DNA of 64,000 nt from DAOUAM01 sp034433305 (GTDB lineage Bacteria; Chloroflexota; Dehalococcoidia; Lucifugimonadales; DAOUAM01), in assembly GCA_034433305.1 (NCBI GenBank), contig DAOUAM010000025.1, positions 1 through 64,000 of the forward strand. The letters run 5' to 3'. This document shows, one piece after another, positions 24,791 to 33,533 of the stretch. Under the pieces are notes generated by a model, which was not told where the DNA came from, made no database searches, and worked only from the letters and a program-made list of their open reading frames with translations. The translations under genes and the position numbers were made by a program. Numbering within the stretch: the stretch's first letter is position 1; the number at the start of each line of letters is the position of its first letter.

Positions 24791-25983
24791 CGCTGACATC
24801 CCCCGGCAGAAAGCGACGACGCTGCCTGGCCTGCCCCGGCGGCCTGGCTAATGGCGGCGGCGAAGGCCTCGGCCATCTGGCCGATCCCCAGCCGGGTACA
24901 GGCATCGGCGACTATTGCATCCCTTCGCTCTGCTACCTGCCTGCTTATGGCCATATAGGCGCGGAGCCTGGCCGCCAGGCCCTGGGCGTCGCCGGCGGCG
25001 AAGGTGTCCCCGTTCCAGCCGGGGTGCAGGGCATCAGAGGCGGCGCCTACACTGTCGGCGCAGATGCAGTACAGCCCGGCGGCCAGCGCCTCGTTGACCA
25101 CCAGGCCCCAGACCTCCCTATCCGAGGGAAGGACCAGCACGTCGGCCAGGGCGTAATAGAGCGGCAACTCCTGGGGCTGGCGGAACCCCTCGAAGTAGAC
25201 GTGGCGCAGGCCCAGCGAGGCCGCCAGCGACCGGAGGCCCGCCTCCTCAGGCCCGGAGCCGATTATGAGCAAACCGATGTCGCCCTCGCCCAGTAACGCC
25301 ATAGCCTCTAGCACCAGGTCCACACGCTTCCGCGAGTTAAGCTGGCCAGCATACAGCAACAGGACTGGGGGGTATGAGGCGCGGAGCCGGCGCGCCCCGG
25401 GCCTGGCCCTCTCCTCCTGGACCGCCGCCGCGAAGGCGTCCATGTCCACGGTGTTGAAGCCCACGTGGACCCGCTCCGGCGGAGCGCCCAGATAGCACAG
25501 GTACTCCCGTGCCCTGGAGCCGTAGGCCACGTAGGCGCTGGCCATTTTCACCATGGCCTTCCGAAGAAGCATCCAGGGTGTGCCAGTATGCAGGCCGCTG
25601 TTAAAAGTGCTGCCACAGTGGAGGACCACAGGTATTCCCCTGCGCTTGCACCACCAGGAGGCCAGCCAGTACCCGGGCTGGTCCCATCCCGAGACCATGA
25701 CCACCTGCGGGCTTTGCTCCTCCAGGGTCCTGACCAGGCCCCGGTTCAGGTGCACGGGAAGCTCCCAGCGCCAGAAGTACAGGCTCTTCCCCGGCAGCAC
25801 CTGTGTAGCGAAGCCGTTCTTCTTGATGTGCAGGTCCCACTGTCGGTTAGGCTCCGACTCACCCAGCAGAACAACCCTCAGGTCCAGCCCTGGCATGCTC
25901 GCCAGACGCTGGTACAGCGGGACACGGTACGGAGGCATGATATTCGTCAGCACCAGTACGCGAACAGGGCCGCCGGCACTCAT
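24787..25983 (-). CDS. Glycosyltransferase family 4
   Basis: This GT-B glycosyltransferase has 398 aa. TNIMPPYRVPLYQRL at 14-28 is a common start for WcaC/WcaL-like enzymes. The donor half has LLYAGQLNSRKRVDLVLEAM and LPSDREVWGLVVNEALAAG, with the two glutamates of the EX7E motif. AAGGAG lies 7 bases before the ATG. The stop overlaps the next glycosyltransferase gene by 4 bases (GTGA), so the two are co-translated. It probably adds a neighbouring sugar of the same repeat unit. Confidence 0.88.
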   Translation of the reverse strand: MSAGGPVRVLVLTNIMPPYRVPLYQRLASMPGLDLRVVLLGESEPNRQWDLHIKKNGFATQVLPGKSLYFWRWELPVHLNRGLVRTLEEQSPQVVMVSGWDQPGYWLASWWCKRRGIPVVLHCGSTFNSGLHTGTPWMLLRKAMVKMASAYVAYGSRAREYLCYLGAPPERVHVGFNTVDMDAFAAAVQEERARPGARRLRASYPPVLLLYAGQLNSRKRVDLVLEAMALLGEGDIGLLIIGSGPEEAGLRSLAASLGLRHVYFEGFRQPQELPLYYALADVLVLPSDREVWGLVVNEALAAGLYCICADSVGAASDALHPGWNGDTFAAGDAQGLAARLRAYMAISRQVAERRDAIVADACTRLGIGQMAEAFAAAISQAAGAGQAASSLSAGGCQR

Positions 25984-26049
25984 GGGCCGTCTCCTTGAGG
26001 GTAGTGTTGCCGCTGCGGCGGTGCGCTGTCCCAGCTATGCGCCCCATGG

Positions 26050-26703
26050 TCAGGGCTTGAAGAACAGGGCGGTATCAGTGACGCCATCGCTGGTCCAGAT
26101 GCGTCGCCACCTGTGGGTGAGACCGGCGAACTGCTGCCATGTCTCGCTGGCGTAGCCGTCCAGTGGCCCCCTGGCGAAGAGGCAGCGCGACGCCGAAGGC
26201 AGGTAGCGCTCCACGTTATCTATAATCAGCACCCCTCCGGGCTTGAGCCTGGCCACCGCGTTGACGGCGCAGTGGTCCCTGTCCTTTCCATCCACCAGGA
26301 CGAAGTCAAGGGACTCTTCCGGGAGTTGGAGCACGGCACCGGCGTAATCGGCCTCCTGCGAGGGCTGACGCTCTCGCAGCAGCAGTGTGACGTTGTCTCG
26401 CCGCGCCTGCTGGAGGGCGGCGCTGACCGAGTTGTGCCAGGATGGGTCGTGCTCCACGCTCCAGAGGCGGCCACACCGCTGGGCGAACCACAGGGTGCTA
26501 CGGCCAGCGCCCCACTCAAACCCCACATCATCCCCGGCTATAAGCTGCTCCAGGAGGGCAATGGCCTGCCTGGTCAGCCACGGACTGCCCCTGTGGGTGG
26601 AGTCGTAGTGCCAGCGCCGGAAGCGGCTCCACAGGTAGCGCGGCTTCCAGTGTCCGACCCTTTTGTTCAGGAGCGGTAAAGTGAGCCGAGTCGTCATATC
26701 CAT
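26050..26703 (-). CDS. Class I SAM-dependent methyltransferase
   Basis: This 217-aa protein has the Rossmann methyltransferase motif VGFEWGAGRST, an acidic SAM contact (WSVEHD) and FVLVDGKDRD, followed by GGVLIIDNVERY. That pattern fits O-methyltransferases of surface-glycan loci. The ATG at 26703 is chosen over one at 26787 because the latter lies inside the FkbM gene upstream and gives a poor N-terminus; ATG at 26697 is also possible. It lies 53 bases after the FkbM-type gene. Likely methyl-caps or decorates a sugar; the target is unknown. Confidence 0.75.
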   Translation of the reverse strand: MDMTTRLTLPLLNKRVGHWKPRYLWSRFRRWHYDSTHRGSPWLTRQAIALLEQLIAGDDVGFEWGAGRSTLWFAQRCGRLWSVEHDPSWHNSVSAALQQARRDNVTLLLRERQPSQEADYAGAVLQLPEESLDFVLVDGKDRDHCAVNAVARLKPGGVLIIDNVERYLPSASRCLFARGPLDGYASETWQQFAGLTHRWRRIWTSDGVTDTALFFKP

Positions 26704-26756
26704 GCGCTCAAAGCCTTCTTGGCCGATGTCCAGGGCCTGCGTGGCGCACGCGTCGG

Positions 26757-27641
26757 CTACGGAATACCGACAACATGTTCCTTCCACTCCATGGCACCAA
26801 GGCTGCTGACCTCTGGGTAGCCCCTGCGCATCCTGCAGACCCGGTAGCCGTTCCCCTTGAGGGCGTCCCAGGCTGCACGCTGCTCCTCCGGGCCGTGGAG
26901 CTCCATGAATACGATGGGGCGCCGCTCCGCCAGCAGACGCAGCATGCCGGGAATGGCCTTTACGCCGCCGCCTTCGATGTCCATCTTGACCAGGTCAGGG
27001 CAGGGATTGCCATCCCTGTAGGCAAAATCGTCCAGCCTGATGCTTCTTACCTCGGTCTGGCCCAGGTAGCTGATGCTCCTGCCCCATGGCCCCGCCAGCT
27101 TGCCCATGGCGTGCTCTTTATGGACGAGAAAGGCCTCGGTGCCCTCGCGGTCTGAGGCCGCGCAGGGGACAACATGCACTACTGCCTCCAGGGAGTTCAG
27201 GGCTACGTTGTCGGAAATGCGCTGAGCGTTGGCCGGCAGCGGCTCAAAGGCGTACACCCTGCCTCCATTGCCTACCACCCTGGCGAAGGCCAGGGATGTC
27301 CAGCCGATGTTGGCACCCACGTCGTAGACCGTCATGCCGGGACGGCAGAAGTCGCCTATGCCCTGGACCAGGTGTGGCTCGTATGTCCCCAGCCAGTAGT
27401 ACTTCTCGGACTTGAGGTCCAGCTTCAGCCGCATGCCCTGGAGCATGCCGCCGGCTACCGCCACCTCCACAGGCCCTCTGGGCGCCAGCAGGTTCAACTG
27501 CTGGCGTATAAGCCCGCTGAGGAGCGGGACGCGGTAAATGGCCTGCTTCAGCGGCTGTGGCAACACCTGTCCGGCGGCGCCGGCCAGGCGGAGCACTGGT
27601 GAGAGCTGTTTCCTCTGGCCCTGCAGCCGGGCGTTGTACAT
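26757..27641 (-). CDS. FkbM family methyltransferase
   Basis: This 294-aa SAM-dependent O-methyltransferase of the FkbM family has VYDVGANIGWTSLAFA as the SAM motif, VYAFEPLPAN, and the conserved LVKMDIEGG near the end. The ATG at 27641 is chosen because GGAGG lies at the right distance, whereas an ATG two codons earlier is too close. The open frame upstream is a shadow of the membrane protein gene. FkbM proteins in glycan loci usually methylate hydroxyls of sugars. It is one of three FkbM-type genes here. Confidence 0.87.
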   Translation of the reverse strand: MYNARLQGQRKQLSPVLRLAGAAGQVLPQPLKQAIYRVPLLSGLIRQQLNLLAPRGPVEVAVAGGMLQGMRLKLDLKSEKYYWLGTYEPHLVQGIGDFCRPGMTVYDVGANIGWTSLAFARVVGNGGRVYAFEPLPANAQRISDNVALNSLEAVVHVVPCAASDREGTEAFLVHKEHAMGKLAGPWGRSISYLGQTEVRSIRLDDFAYRDGNPCPDLVKMDIEGGGVKAIPGMLRLLAERRPIVFMELHGPEEQRAAWDALKGNGYRVCRMRRGYPEVSSLGAMEWKEHVVGIP

Positions 27642-27666
27642 AGTCATTCCTCCAGACCAACGTTCT

Positions 27667-29085
27667 TCAAATAAGCACAGAGACCTGTCCTGTACTGCTG
27701 CGGGCATGCCCTGGGCGTTTCTGCCCCGAGGCCGCCGCTGCCAGCACGGCAATGAACAGGATGTAGAGGTAGAAGCCGAACTGGAGGATGTGGGGCGGGT
27801 CCTTGATGGAGTGCGCCGCCACGTACAGGAAGGCAAGCCCGGGCAGTGCCAGGTCGCCCCTGGAGAAAAACAGCCGTAGCCCGAAGGCGGCCAGCACGGC
27901 CGTCTGCAGCCAGTAGGCCATAGCTGTGAGGAAGCCAGGCGAGTCTTTCCAGAGCAGGCCAGTCGGGTTCTGGAACATGCCGTAGCCCAGCAGCGAATCG
28001 GAACTCAGCAGTGTAGAATGGAACTCTTTGATTGCTTGCCCCGATTGGCCCTGCAGCTTCAACTCGACGAACTGGGCGTGGCCCAGGTCCAGCACGAGGG
28101 AGCCCAGCACGGTTATCACTAGGTAACCCAGGGTAACTAAGCCGATGACATAGAAGGGCCTCAGGTACCTCCTGCCGTAGACCACTTGCCTGGCCATGAG
28201 CAGCATGGCGATGGCGGAGAGTATCACCGCGTTGGTGCCGGAGTAGACCACGGCCAGGAAGGCCAGGAGGAGCAAGCTGGCCAGGACCTGCGCCCAGCGC
28301 CTCCACTCAGAGAAGGCAAAGGGCAGGAAGAACAGGGCGGGCGTGACAAACAAGGCCGCCGGGTGCGGCTCCGGCGACAGGCCGCTGGCCTGGTACGCGC
28401 CCAGAGTCTCCTTTGCCGGCGCTCCGGACAGCACAAAGCCCAGGTAGTAGGGCATAGAGTACAGGTATCCCCCGGATTCCTGTGCCTTCCGGTTGATCTT
28501 CTCCGAAAGGTACTGGGGCGGTACCCAGTCCCGGGGTTCCACGGCGCCGGTCTGCACCAGCAACCAGGCCACCAGTCCCATGGCAGAGACCGCAAGACAC
28601 AGGTATATGTATGGCCGTACCAACGCCCTGAGTCCGGGGCGCAGGTCTGTGCCACCGCCAGCCGCGACGCAGATGGCGGTCATGGCCAGGAGCATGGCCA
28701 GGGAGCGCAGGACGGTGCTCCGCGTGGCGAAGAGCTCGGCGCCGGAAGTGACGGCGCTGAGGGCCTCCACCAGCACTAGCAGGGCGTAGGGGCCAATGAT
28801 GATGAGGAAGTACCGCCGCACCCTATCGACCACACGTGCCGACACCCTGGGCCGGTACCAGACCGTCACGGCCACTGTTACCCACAGCAGCAGGAACAGC
28901 ATCAGCCGCCAGGCCTGGGTGCGCAGCAGGGCATCGGTGATGACGGTGATGGTGGATGCAACCGCCAGGAGCAGGACAGCTTGCAAAAGCGGCATCAAGA
29001 GGTCCCGTCGTGGCGCGGCAACCTTTTCTGCTCCAATGGTGGCCTGGTTGCTGGCCTGAGGGTGAGTAGAGAGGGAATGGTGCAT
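27667..29085 (-). CDS. O-antigen polymerase/ligase-like membrane protein
   Basis: This 472-aa polytopic membrane protein has about 11-12 hydrophobic segments. A large loop at about 200-245 contains DWVPPQYLSEKINRK. Arg- and Lys-rich short loops and the late segment SSDSLLGYGMFQNPTGLLW resemble Wzy or WaaL-type proteins, which join repeat units or move glycans on the periplasmic side. Sequence identity in these families is low, so assignment rests on topology and context. The ATG at 29085 follows the upstream glycosyltransferase stop after one base. No Wzx flippase was seen, so polymerisation may be coupled to the ABC exporter at 54 kb. Confidence 0.65.
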   Translation of the reverse strand: MHHSLSTHPQASNQATIGAEKVAAPRRDLLMPLLQAVLLLAVASTITVITDALLRTQAWRLMLFLLLWVTVAVTVWYRPRVSARVVDRVRRYFLIIIGPYALLVLVEALSAVTSGAELFATRSTVLRSLAMLLAMTAICVAAGGGTDLRPGLRALVRPYIYLCLAVSAMGLVAWLLVQTGAVEPRDWVPPQYLSEKINRKAQESGGYLYSMPYYLGFVLSGAPAKETLGAYQASGLSPEPHPAALFVTPALFFLPFAFSEWRRWAQVLASLLLLAFLAVVYSGTNAVILSAIAMLLMARQVVYGRRYLRPFYVIGLVTLGYLVITVLGSLVLDLGHAQFVELKLQGQSGQAIKEFHSTLLSSDSLLGYGMFQNPTGLLWKDSPGFLTAMAYWLQTAVLAAFGLRLFFSRGDLALPGLAFLYVAAHSIKDPPHILQFGFYLYILFIAVLAAAASGQKRPGHARSSTGQVSVLI

Positions 29086-29086
29086 T

Positions 29087-30112
29087 TCACAGACTCTCGG
29101 CGCCATCCATGGCGCACTGGAATACCCTGACGTAGGCGGCCACCATGCGCCCCAGGCTGTAGCGCTCCAGGGCCAGCCACCTGGCGCCTGCCGAGTAGCG
29201 GGCATGGTCGGCGGCGACTTTCTCCACCGCCTTTGTCAGCCCGTCAATGTCTGGCTGCTCCAGCTTCCAGGGGTCTGCGCCGTAGTCCACGCATACCCCG
29301 GCGTCCTCGGTCACCAACTCTGACAACGAGCCGGTAGCGAACCCCACCACAGGCGTGCCGCAGGCCAGGGCCTCTATGACCGAGTTGGGGCATGGTGGAT
29401 TAATCTCGGCGGAAATGAAAACGGTGGCGCCGCCAAGGTGCGCGGGCAGGACTGCGTTGGGCACGGTGCCCAGGTAGGCCACGCGCTGGTCGGACGGGAT
29501 GAGACAGCGGAGCTTTTCCGGCACGTAGCCCACCAGCGAAAGCCGCGCCTGGTGCCCGTTGGCGCATAGCCTGCGCCAGGTGTCAACAGGCGTCCTCAGC
29601 ACTTGCTCGTGTGCGCCCAGGTTGCCTTCCACCGAGATGAGGGCAACCTCGTCTTTCCCCGGGGCCGCCTCTTCAGATGGCCTGAAGAGGTTGGTGTCCA
29701 CGCCGTTATAGATGATGGTGTAGGGGACAGGGGCCAGCCCAAAGCGCATGTGCCACCAGTCCTCGGTGAAGTGGCTCTGATAGACCACGTAATCGGCGAG
29801 GTGGTCCCTGATGAAGCGCATGAGCTGGTTGACCGGGCCGCCCTTCCAGCGGGCCGGCGAGGTCAGCGGCAGGGCCCTGTGGTACCAGTGGAAGCCGTCC
29901 AGCCGCTGGACGATGGGTATGCCACGCCGCTTGCACTGACGCAGCCACCAGAGTTGGCGGGTGCAGCTTATCACCAGCACCACGTCGTAAGGCCGGTCAT
30001 CGGGGTCAAAGACCACCTGGCTGCCGTGTGCCCGCAGGCCATCCGACAGCTTGCGCACGAAGGAGGCCGGGCCGCCTATGCCGCCTGGCCTGTCCGGGAT
30101 GCATACCCTCAC
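29087..30112 (-). CDS. Glycosyltransferase family 4
   Basis: This 341-aa GT-B glycosyltransferase begins MRVCIPDRPGGIGGPASF. The donor half has YTIIYNGVDTNLF, ISAEINPPCPNSVIEALACGTPVVG and the EX7E-type glutamates. The frame stays open for another 240 codons upstream, but that part is the antisense-free shadow of the FkbM gene. The real start is GTG at 30112, which overlaps the FkbM stop as GTGA and has AAGGAG 7 bases upstream. It adds a sugar in the repeat unit; the donor is unknown. Confidence 0.85.
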   Translation of the reverse strand: MRVCIPDRPGGIGGPASFVRKLSDGLRAHGSQVVFDPDDRPYDVVLVISCTRQLWWLRQCKRRGIPIVQRLDGFHWYHRALPLTSPARWKGGPVNQLMRFIRDHLADYVVYQSHFTEDWWHMRFGLAPVPYTIIYNGVDTNLFRPSEEAAPGKDEVALISVEGNLGAHEQVLRTPVDTWRRLCANGHQARLSLVGYVPEKLRCLIPSDQRVAYLGTVPNAVLPAHLGGATVFISAEINPPCPNSVIEALACGTPVVGFATGSLSELVTEDAGVCVDYGADPWKLEQPDIDGLTKAVEKVAADHARYSAGARWLALERYSLGRMVAAYVRVFQCAMDGAESL

Positions 30113-30840
30113 CGGCCAACTCCTTGGGCGACGTCTACAGGCTGCCTGGCCGGCGCCGTCCACGGCTCCCGCACGAAGGCGTAACGCCAGCCATCTATGC
30201 TCACCAGCGTGAACCCGGCCTTCTGGAGCTTCCTCGCCGTCTTCCTTATGCGCAGGAAGGATGCCGGCTGGCCGAACTCCACGCACAGAATGTGCACGGG
30301 CACGTTGTCCTGGAGCATGTTGTCCAGCACCTCGTACTCCGCGCCGAAGATGTCCAGCTTCAGCAGGTCTATGTGGCTGTGGCCCAACTCCTTCATGAGC
30401 GTCGCCAGCCGCCGGCACCTGGCCTCGAAGAACTGCTCGGTGCTCTGAAGGTTGACTATGGAGTGGGACACGTGGGTGGGGTCCTTTGGCGCGAAGAACT
30501 TCATGGTGCCATCCCTGGACCATAGCCCTATATCGTAGAAGTGAAAGCCGGGCAGGTCGCTGGCATGCTTCTTCACGTACTCCACCGACACAGGCGTGGG
30601 GTCGAAAGCGTGGATTTCGCAGCCCACCAGCTCCATGAGCGCCCTGTCCCAGGTGATGTCGTCCCCCACGCCCACGGAGTAGCAGATGGACGACCTGGAC
30701 AGGAGCGAGATAGGCACGGTGCAACCGCCGTACTCGCTGCCCAGCTTCCTCAGGTCGTCGCGGCGCCGCACCCGCAGCGTGGCCCTCAGGATGGCGCGCT
30801 CCAGCCACTTCCACAGGCGGTACAGTCTTGACTTTGGCAA
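30109..30840 (-). CDS. FkbM-like methyltransferase
   Basis: This 243-aa protein has a methyltransferase fold: SVGVGDDITWD in place of the usual glycine-rich motif, IHAFDPTP, and HIDLLKLDIFGAEYEVL. The last motif usually reads DxEG; here Phe replaces Glu, and the first motif is also unusual, so activity may differ. The start is TTG at 30840. No other start fits, and AGGGAGGG overlaps the end of the deacetylase gene 7 bases before it. It overlaps the next glycosyltransferase by GTGA. Probable sugar O-methylation; substrate unknown. Confidence 0.78.
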   Translation of the reverse strand: MPKSRLYRLWKWLERAILRATLRVRRRDDLRKLGSEYGGCTVPISLLSRSSICYSVGVGDDITWDRALMELVGCEIHAFDPTPVSVEYVKKHASDLPGFHFYDIGLWSRDGTMKFFAPKDPTHVSHSIVNLQSTEQFFEARCRRLATLMKELGHSHIDLLKLDIFGAEYEVLDNMLQDNVPVHILCVEFGQPASFLRIRKTARKLQKAGFTLVSIDGWRYAFVREPWTAPARQPVDVAQGVGR

Positions 30841-30843
30841 GCT

Positions 30844-31737
30844 TTAACCCTCCCTATGACCAGTAGCGAAATACCTGATGTGACTCCTGGGCCATTGCAC
30901 CTCGAAGTGGTGTCGCGGTATGGCGAACAGGTCGGGTGCCTGGCCGGGGTAGATACTCCCCCGGAAGGCCCCGAAGCAGGCGCTGTAGCCCACGCCCGCG
31001 ACCATCTCCAGCGCCCTGGCGCTCACGTCGCGGCGAGTGCCATAGGGCCAGGATATGTACTTGCACCGGACTCCCAGGTTTTCCTCGATGTCCCGCCTGG
31101 AGCCGGCGATTTCGTCCTCCATCGCGGCGTCATTCGCAGCCGCCAGCCTGGCGTGCGTCCTGGTGTGGGAGCCCACCTCGAACCCCCGCCCTGCCATCCA
31201 TCTCAGGTCATCCCAGGTCACCATCTCCATGACGCCAGGGTAGGCCGTGGTGTCCAGGCAGAAGCGCCGCGCTGTCTCCCAGTCCGCCCCCACAACGGCT
31301 GTGGGCACGAAAAAGATGGCGGGCACCTTCAGCGCCTCCAGGACCGGCACCGCGTTCCGAATGATGTTGCGGAACCCATCATCAAAGGACAGATGGAAGT
31401 AGCGCCCATCTATCCTCAAAGAGCCATTTGCCATGGCATCGCAGGCGTCGGTGTCCACAAACTCGCCCAGGCGCTGGAGAGAACTGAGGATGGTAGCAAA
31501 CTGCTCCACCTGGTCATCAAAGACGTAGTGGCAGTAGAGCGGCCTCACGAAAGTGCGCTGGTCTGTGTGACAAGCCAGGCTCAGAAGTGACAGGACACTG
31601 TGACGTACCAGGTGGCGCGCCTTCCGGACAAAGCCACGAGGTCTTGGCACGCCCAGCGCCGAAGTCGTTACGTAATGTCCCTGTATGGCACCCCCGTGGG
31701 ACTGCTGGGCCTGCCGAGGGACTGGACTCCTGGGCAT
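30844..31737 (-). CDS. Polysaccharide deacetylase (NodB domain)
   Basis: This CE4-type N-deacetylase has 297 aa. The NodB motifs are present: LSFDDGF with catalytic and metal D119/D120, and SHTRTH with metal ligands H191/H195. A WPYG motif near 240 forms the third side of the site. No clear signal peptide is seen, only a moderately hydrophobic stretch at 45-55, so it may be cytoplasmic or weakly membrane-associated. Expected role: removes acetyl from an N-acetylated sugar of the glycan. It lies directly upstream of the FkbM-like gene with shared control sequences. Confidence 0.87.
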   Translation of the reverse strand: MPRSPVPRQAQQSHGGAIQGHYVTTSALGVPRPRGFVRKARHLVRHSVLSLLSLACHTDQRTFVRPLYCHYVFDDQVEQFATILSSLQRLGEFVDTDACDAMANGSLRIDGRYFHLSFDDGFRNIIRNAVPVLEALKVPAIFFVPTAVVGADWETARRFCLDTTAYPGVMEMVTWDDLRWMAGRGFEVGSHTRTHARLAAANDAAMEDEIAGSRRDIEENLGVRCKYISWPYGTRRDVSARALEMVAGVGYSACFGAFRGSIYPGQAPDLFAIPRHHFEVQWPRSHIRYFATGHREG

Positions 31738-32207
31738 ATACCCACTTTCTAGCCACGGCCCTGAGCCGAGGTAGGCCTCGCTAGACGTTCTAAACCGCCA
31801 TAGCCGCCTTGAAACCTCGGCGCAGGCTGTTGCCCCCGTGGAGGGCCTTACCTTTAGACTGGTCCTGCCAGAGGCTGCCCCTGGACATGCTCAGGGTGGA
31901 CGGAGGCGATGGGAGCCGCCAGGCATGGGCCATTCGGCCAGCTCATGGCGGGCTTTGTCCAGCGTGGGGGCAATCATCTACGCTTTCTTCTTTCCTGACG
32001 CTCGGGGGCCGCAGGGGCTGACGGCCTGCCATGTGTAGGGGCAACCCTTGTGGTTGCCCAGCGCCAGGGCAGGCACAAGGCCTGCCCCTACATGACGGCC
32101 TGCCATGTGTAGGGGCAACCCTCGTGGTTGCCCAGCGCCAGGGCAGGCACAGGGCCTGCCCTTACATGACGGTCTGCCATGTGTAGCGTTCTTAAACAAG
32201 ACTGGTA
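31738..32207. other. 470-bp intergenic region with tandem palindromic repeats
   Basis: This stretch separates the UDP-glucose dehydrogenase gene from the deacetylase gene. The half near the dehydrogenase holds about two and a half copies of a 74-bp unit (32018-32190). The rest (31738-32017) shows no gene I can support. A short frame of about 32 codons starting MSRGSLWQDQ on the minus strand was seen but has no independent support. Confidence 0.55.
32035..32165. repeat. 57-bp palindromic repeat, two tandem copies
   Basis: Copies at 32035-32091 and 32109-32165 repeat with a 74-bp period, including the linker ATGACGGCCTGCCATGT. Both match the element at 21100-21156. Each has a GGGCAGGC/GCCTGCCC stem. 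The linker occurs a third time at 32166-32184 without a full repeat, suggesting unequal duplication. Confidence 0.7.
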
Positions 32208-33533
32208 TCAGGCGTCCACCTGGGCGTAGGCCCTGGCGGAGCGCGCCAGGCCTCTGCCCACGCCCCTGTACTGGAAGCCCAGGGAAAACATCTGCTGCGG
32301 CTCCAGGGCGTTGCGGCCATCGAAGAGGAGGCGCGGGGCCTTGACGCACCGCGCTATCTCCCGCCAGTCCGCGCCAACGATCTCCGGCCACTCAGTCATA
32401 AGCACCAGGGCCTGGACGCCGACGACGCAGGCTGCCAGGTCTTCCTCCACCTGGACGCTGGCGGGCAGCGCCTTCCTGGCCGCGTGGGCCGCCCTGGGGT
32501 CGTAAGCCCTGACGGCCGCGCCCTCCTGGGCCAGGGCCTGGATGAGCCGTATGGCCGGCGCCTCGCGGATGTCATCGGTGTTGGGCTTGAAGGCAAGCCC
32601 CAGGACGCCCACGGGCACGCCAGCCAGGTCGCCGAAGCAGTCCCGCAGGCTGTACAGGGGCAGGAAGCACTGGCGGTTGTTCACCGTGATCACCGCGCGG
32701 AGCAACTCGAAGTTATGGTCGTTGGTCAGGGCTAGCTGGTCCAGGGCGCGGACATCCTTGGGGAAGCAGGAGCCGCCGTAGCCGACGCCCGCCCGCAGGA
32801 AGCTGGGGCCGATGCGTGGGTCCATGGCGATGCCCCTGCTTACCTCGTCTATACTGGCACCCACACGCTCGCACAGTACCGCGATCTCGTTGATGAAGGA
32901 TATCTTGGTGGCCAGGAAGGCGTTGGCTGCGTACTTGATCAGCTCAGCGCTGGTGATGTCCGTGGTCACGCAGGGGGCGCTGATGCCCTGGTACATTTCC
33001 CAGACCAGCGCCGCGACCTCCTGGCTCCGGGTGCCTATGACCACCCTGTCGGGATGGCACCAGTCTTCCACGGCCTGGCCTTCCCGCAGGAACTCGGGGT
33101 TGGCGGCGTACTCGAAGCCCGTGCCCCGGAGTTCGGTCTGAAGCAGCCGTACGCCCGTCCCTGGGGGCACCGTACTCTTCATGACAATGACGCCGCCCTC
33201 GGGCTGCATCTCCCTGGCCCAGCGGACGGCGGACAGCACCTGGCCCAGGTCTGCCGCTCCAGTCTCGGTGGGCGGCGTGCCGGTGGCAATAACGATGGCA
33301 TCGCCCAGGTGCTCGGAGACCTCGCTGGTGTGCTGTAGCCGAAGGCAACCCTTCCTGAGGCCACTGTGGAGCAGTTCCTCCAGGCCCGGCTCATAGATGG
33401 GGAGCATGCCCCGGCGGTATGCCCTCACCCTTTCCTGGCTGATGTCAACGCCCAGCACCTGGTGGCCCGATGCGGCCAACCCCGCCGCGGTGACCGAGCC
33501 GACGTAGCCAAGGCCGATTACGGTGATCTTCAC
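32208..33533 (-). CDS. ugd: UDP-glucose 6-dehydrogenase
   Basis: This enzyme oxidises UDP-glucose to UDP-glucuronate in two NAD-dependent steps. The product is 441 aa. The N-terminal Rossmann motif is GLGYVG at 7-12. The substrate domain has EFLREG at 147-152, K200 and N204 (LIKYAANAF), and the catalytic C256 in GYGGSCFPKD. The C-terminal UDP-binding domain has LGLAFKPNTDDIREAP. The GTG at 33533 overlaps the upstream glycosyltransferase stop (GTGA). A GDP-mannose dehydrogenase is less likely because of the FKPNTDDIRE pattern. It supplies uronic acid to the glycan. Confidence 0.9.
   Translation of the reverse strand: MKITVIGLGYVGSVTAAGLAASGHQVLGVDISQERVRAYRRGMLPIYEPGLEELLHSGLRKGCLRLQHTSEVSEHLGDAIVIATGTPPTETGAADLGQVLSAVRWAREMQPEGGVIVMKSTVPPGTGVRLLQTELRGTGFEYAANPEFLREGQAVEDWCHPDRVVIGTRSQEVAALVWEMYQGISAPCVTTDITSAELIKYAANAFLATKISFINEIAVLCERVGASIDEVSRGIAMDPRIGPSFLRAGVGYGGSCFPKDVRALDQLALTNDHNFELLRAVITVNNRQCFLPLYSLRDCFGDLAGVPVGVLGLAFKPNTDDIREAPAIRLIQALAQEGAAVRAYDPRAAHAARKALPASVQVEEDLAACVVGVQALVLMTEWPEIVGADWREIARCVKAPRLLFDGRNALEPQQMFSLGFQYRGVGRGLARSARAYAQVDA

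Noticed and set aside
30113..30814. N-terminal extension of the GT4 gene at 29087
   Set aside because: The extra 240 codons duplicate, in another frame, the FkbM-like gene; the GTG at 30112 with GTGA overlap and AAGGAG is a better start.
32018..32190. Possible CRISPR array
   Set aside because: Only two full units with near-identical linkers instead of unique spacers, and no cas genes; it is a tandem intergenic repeat.
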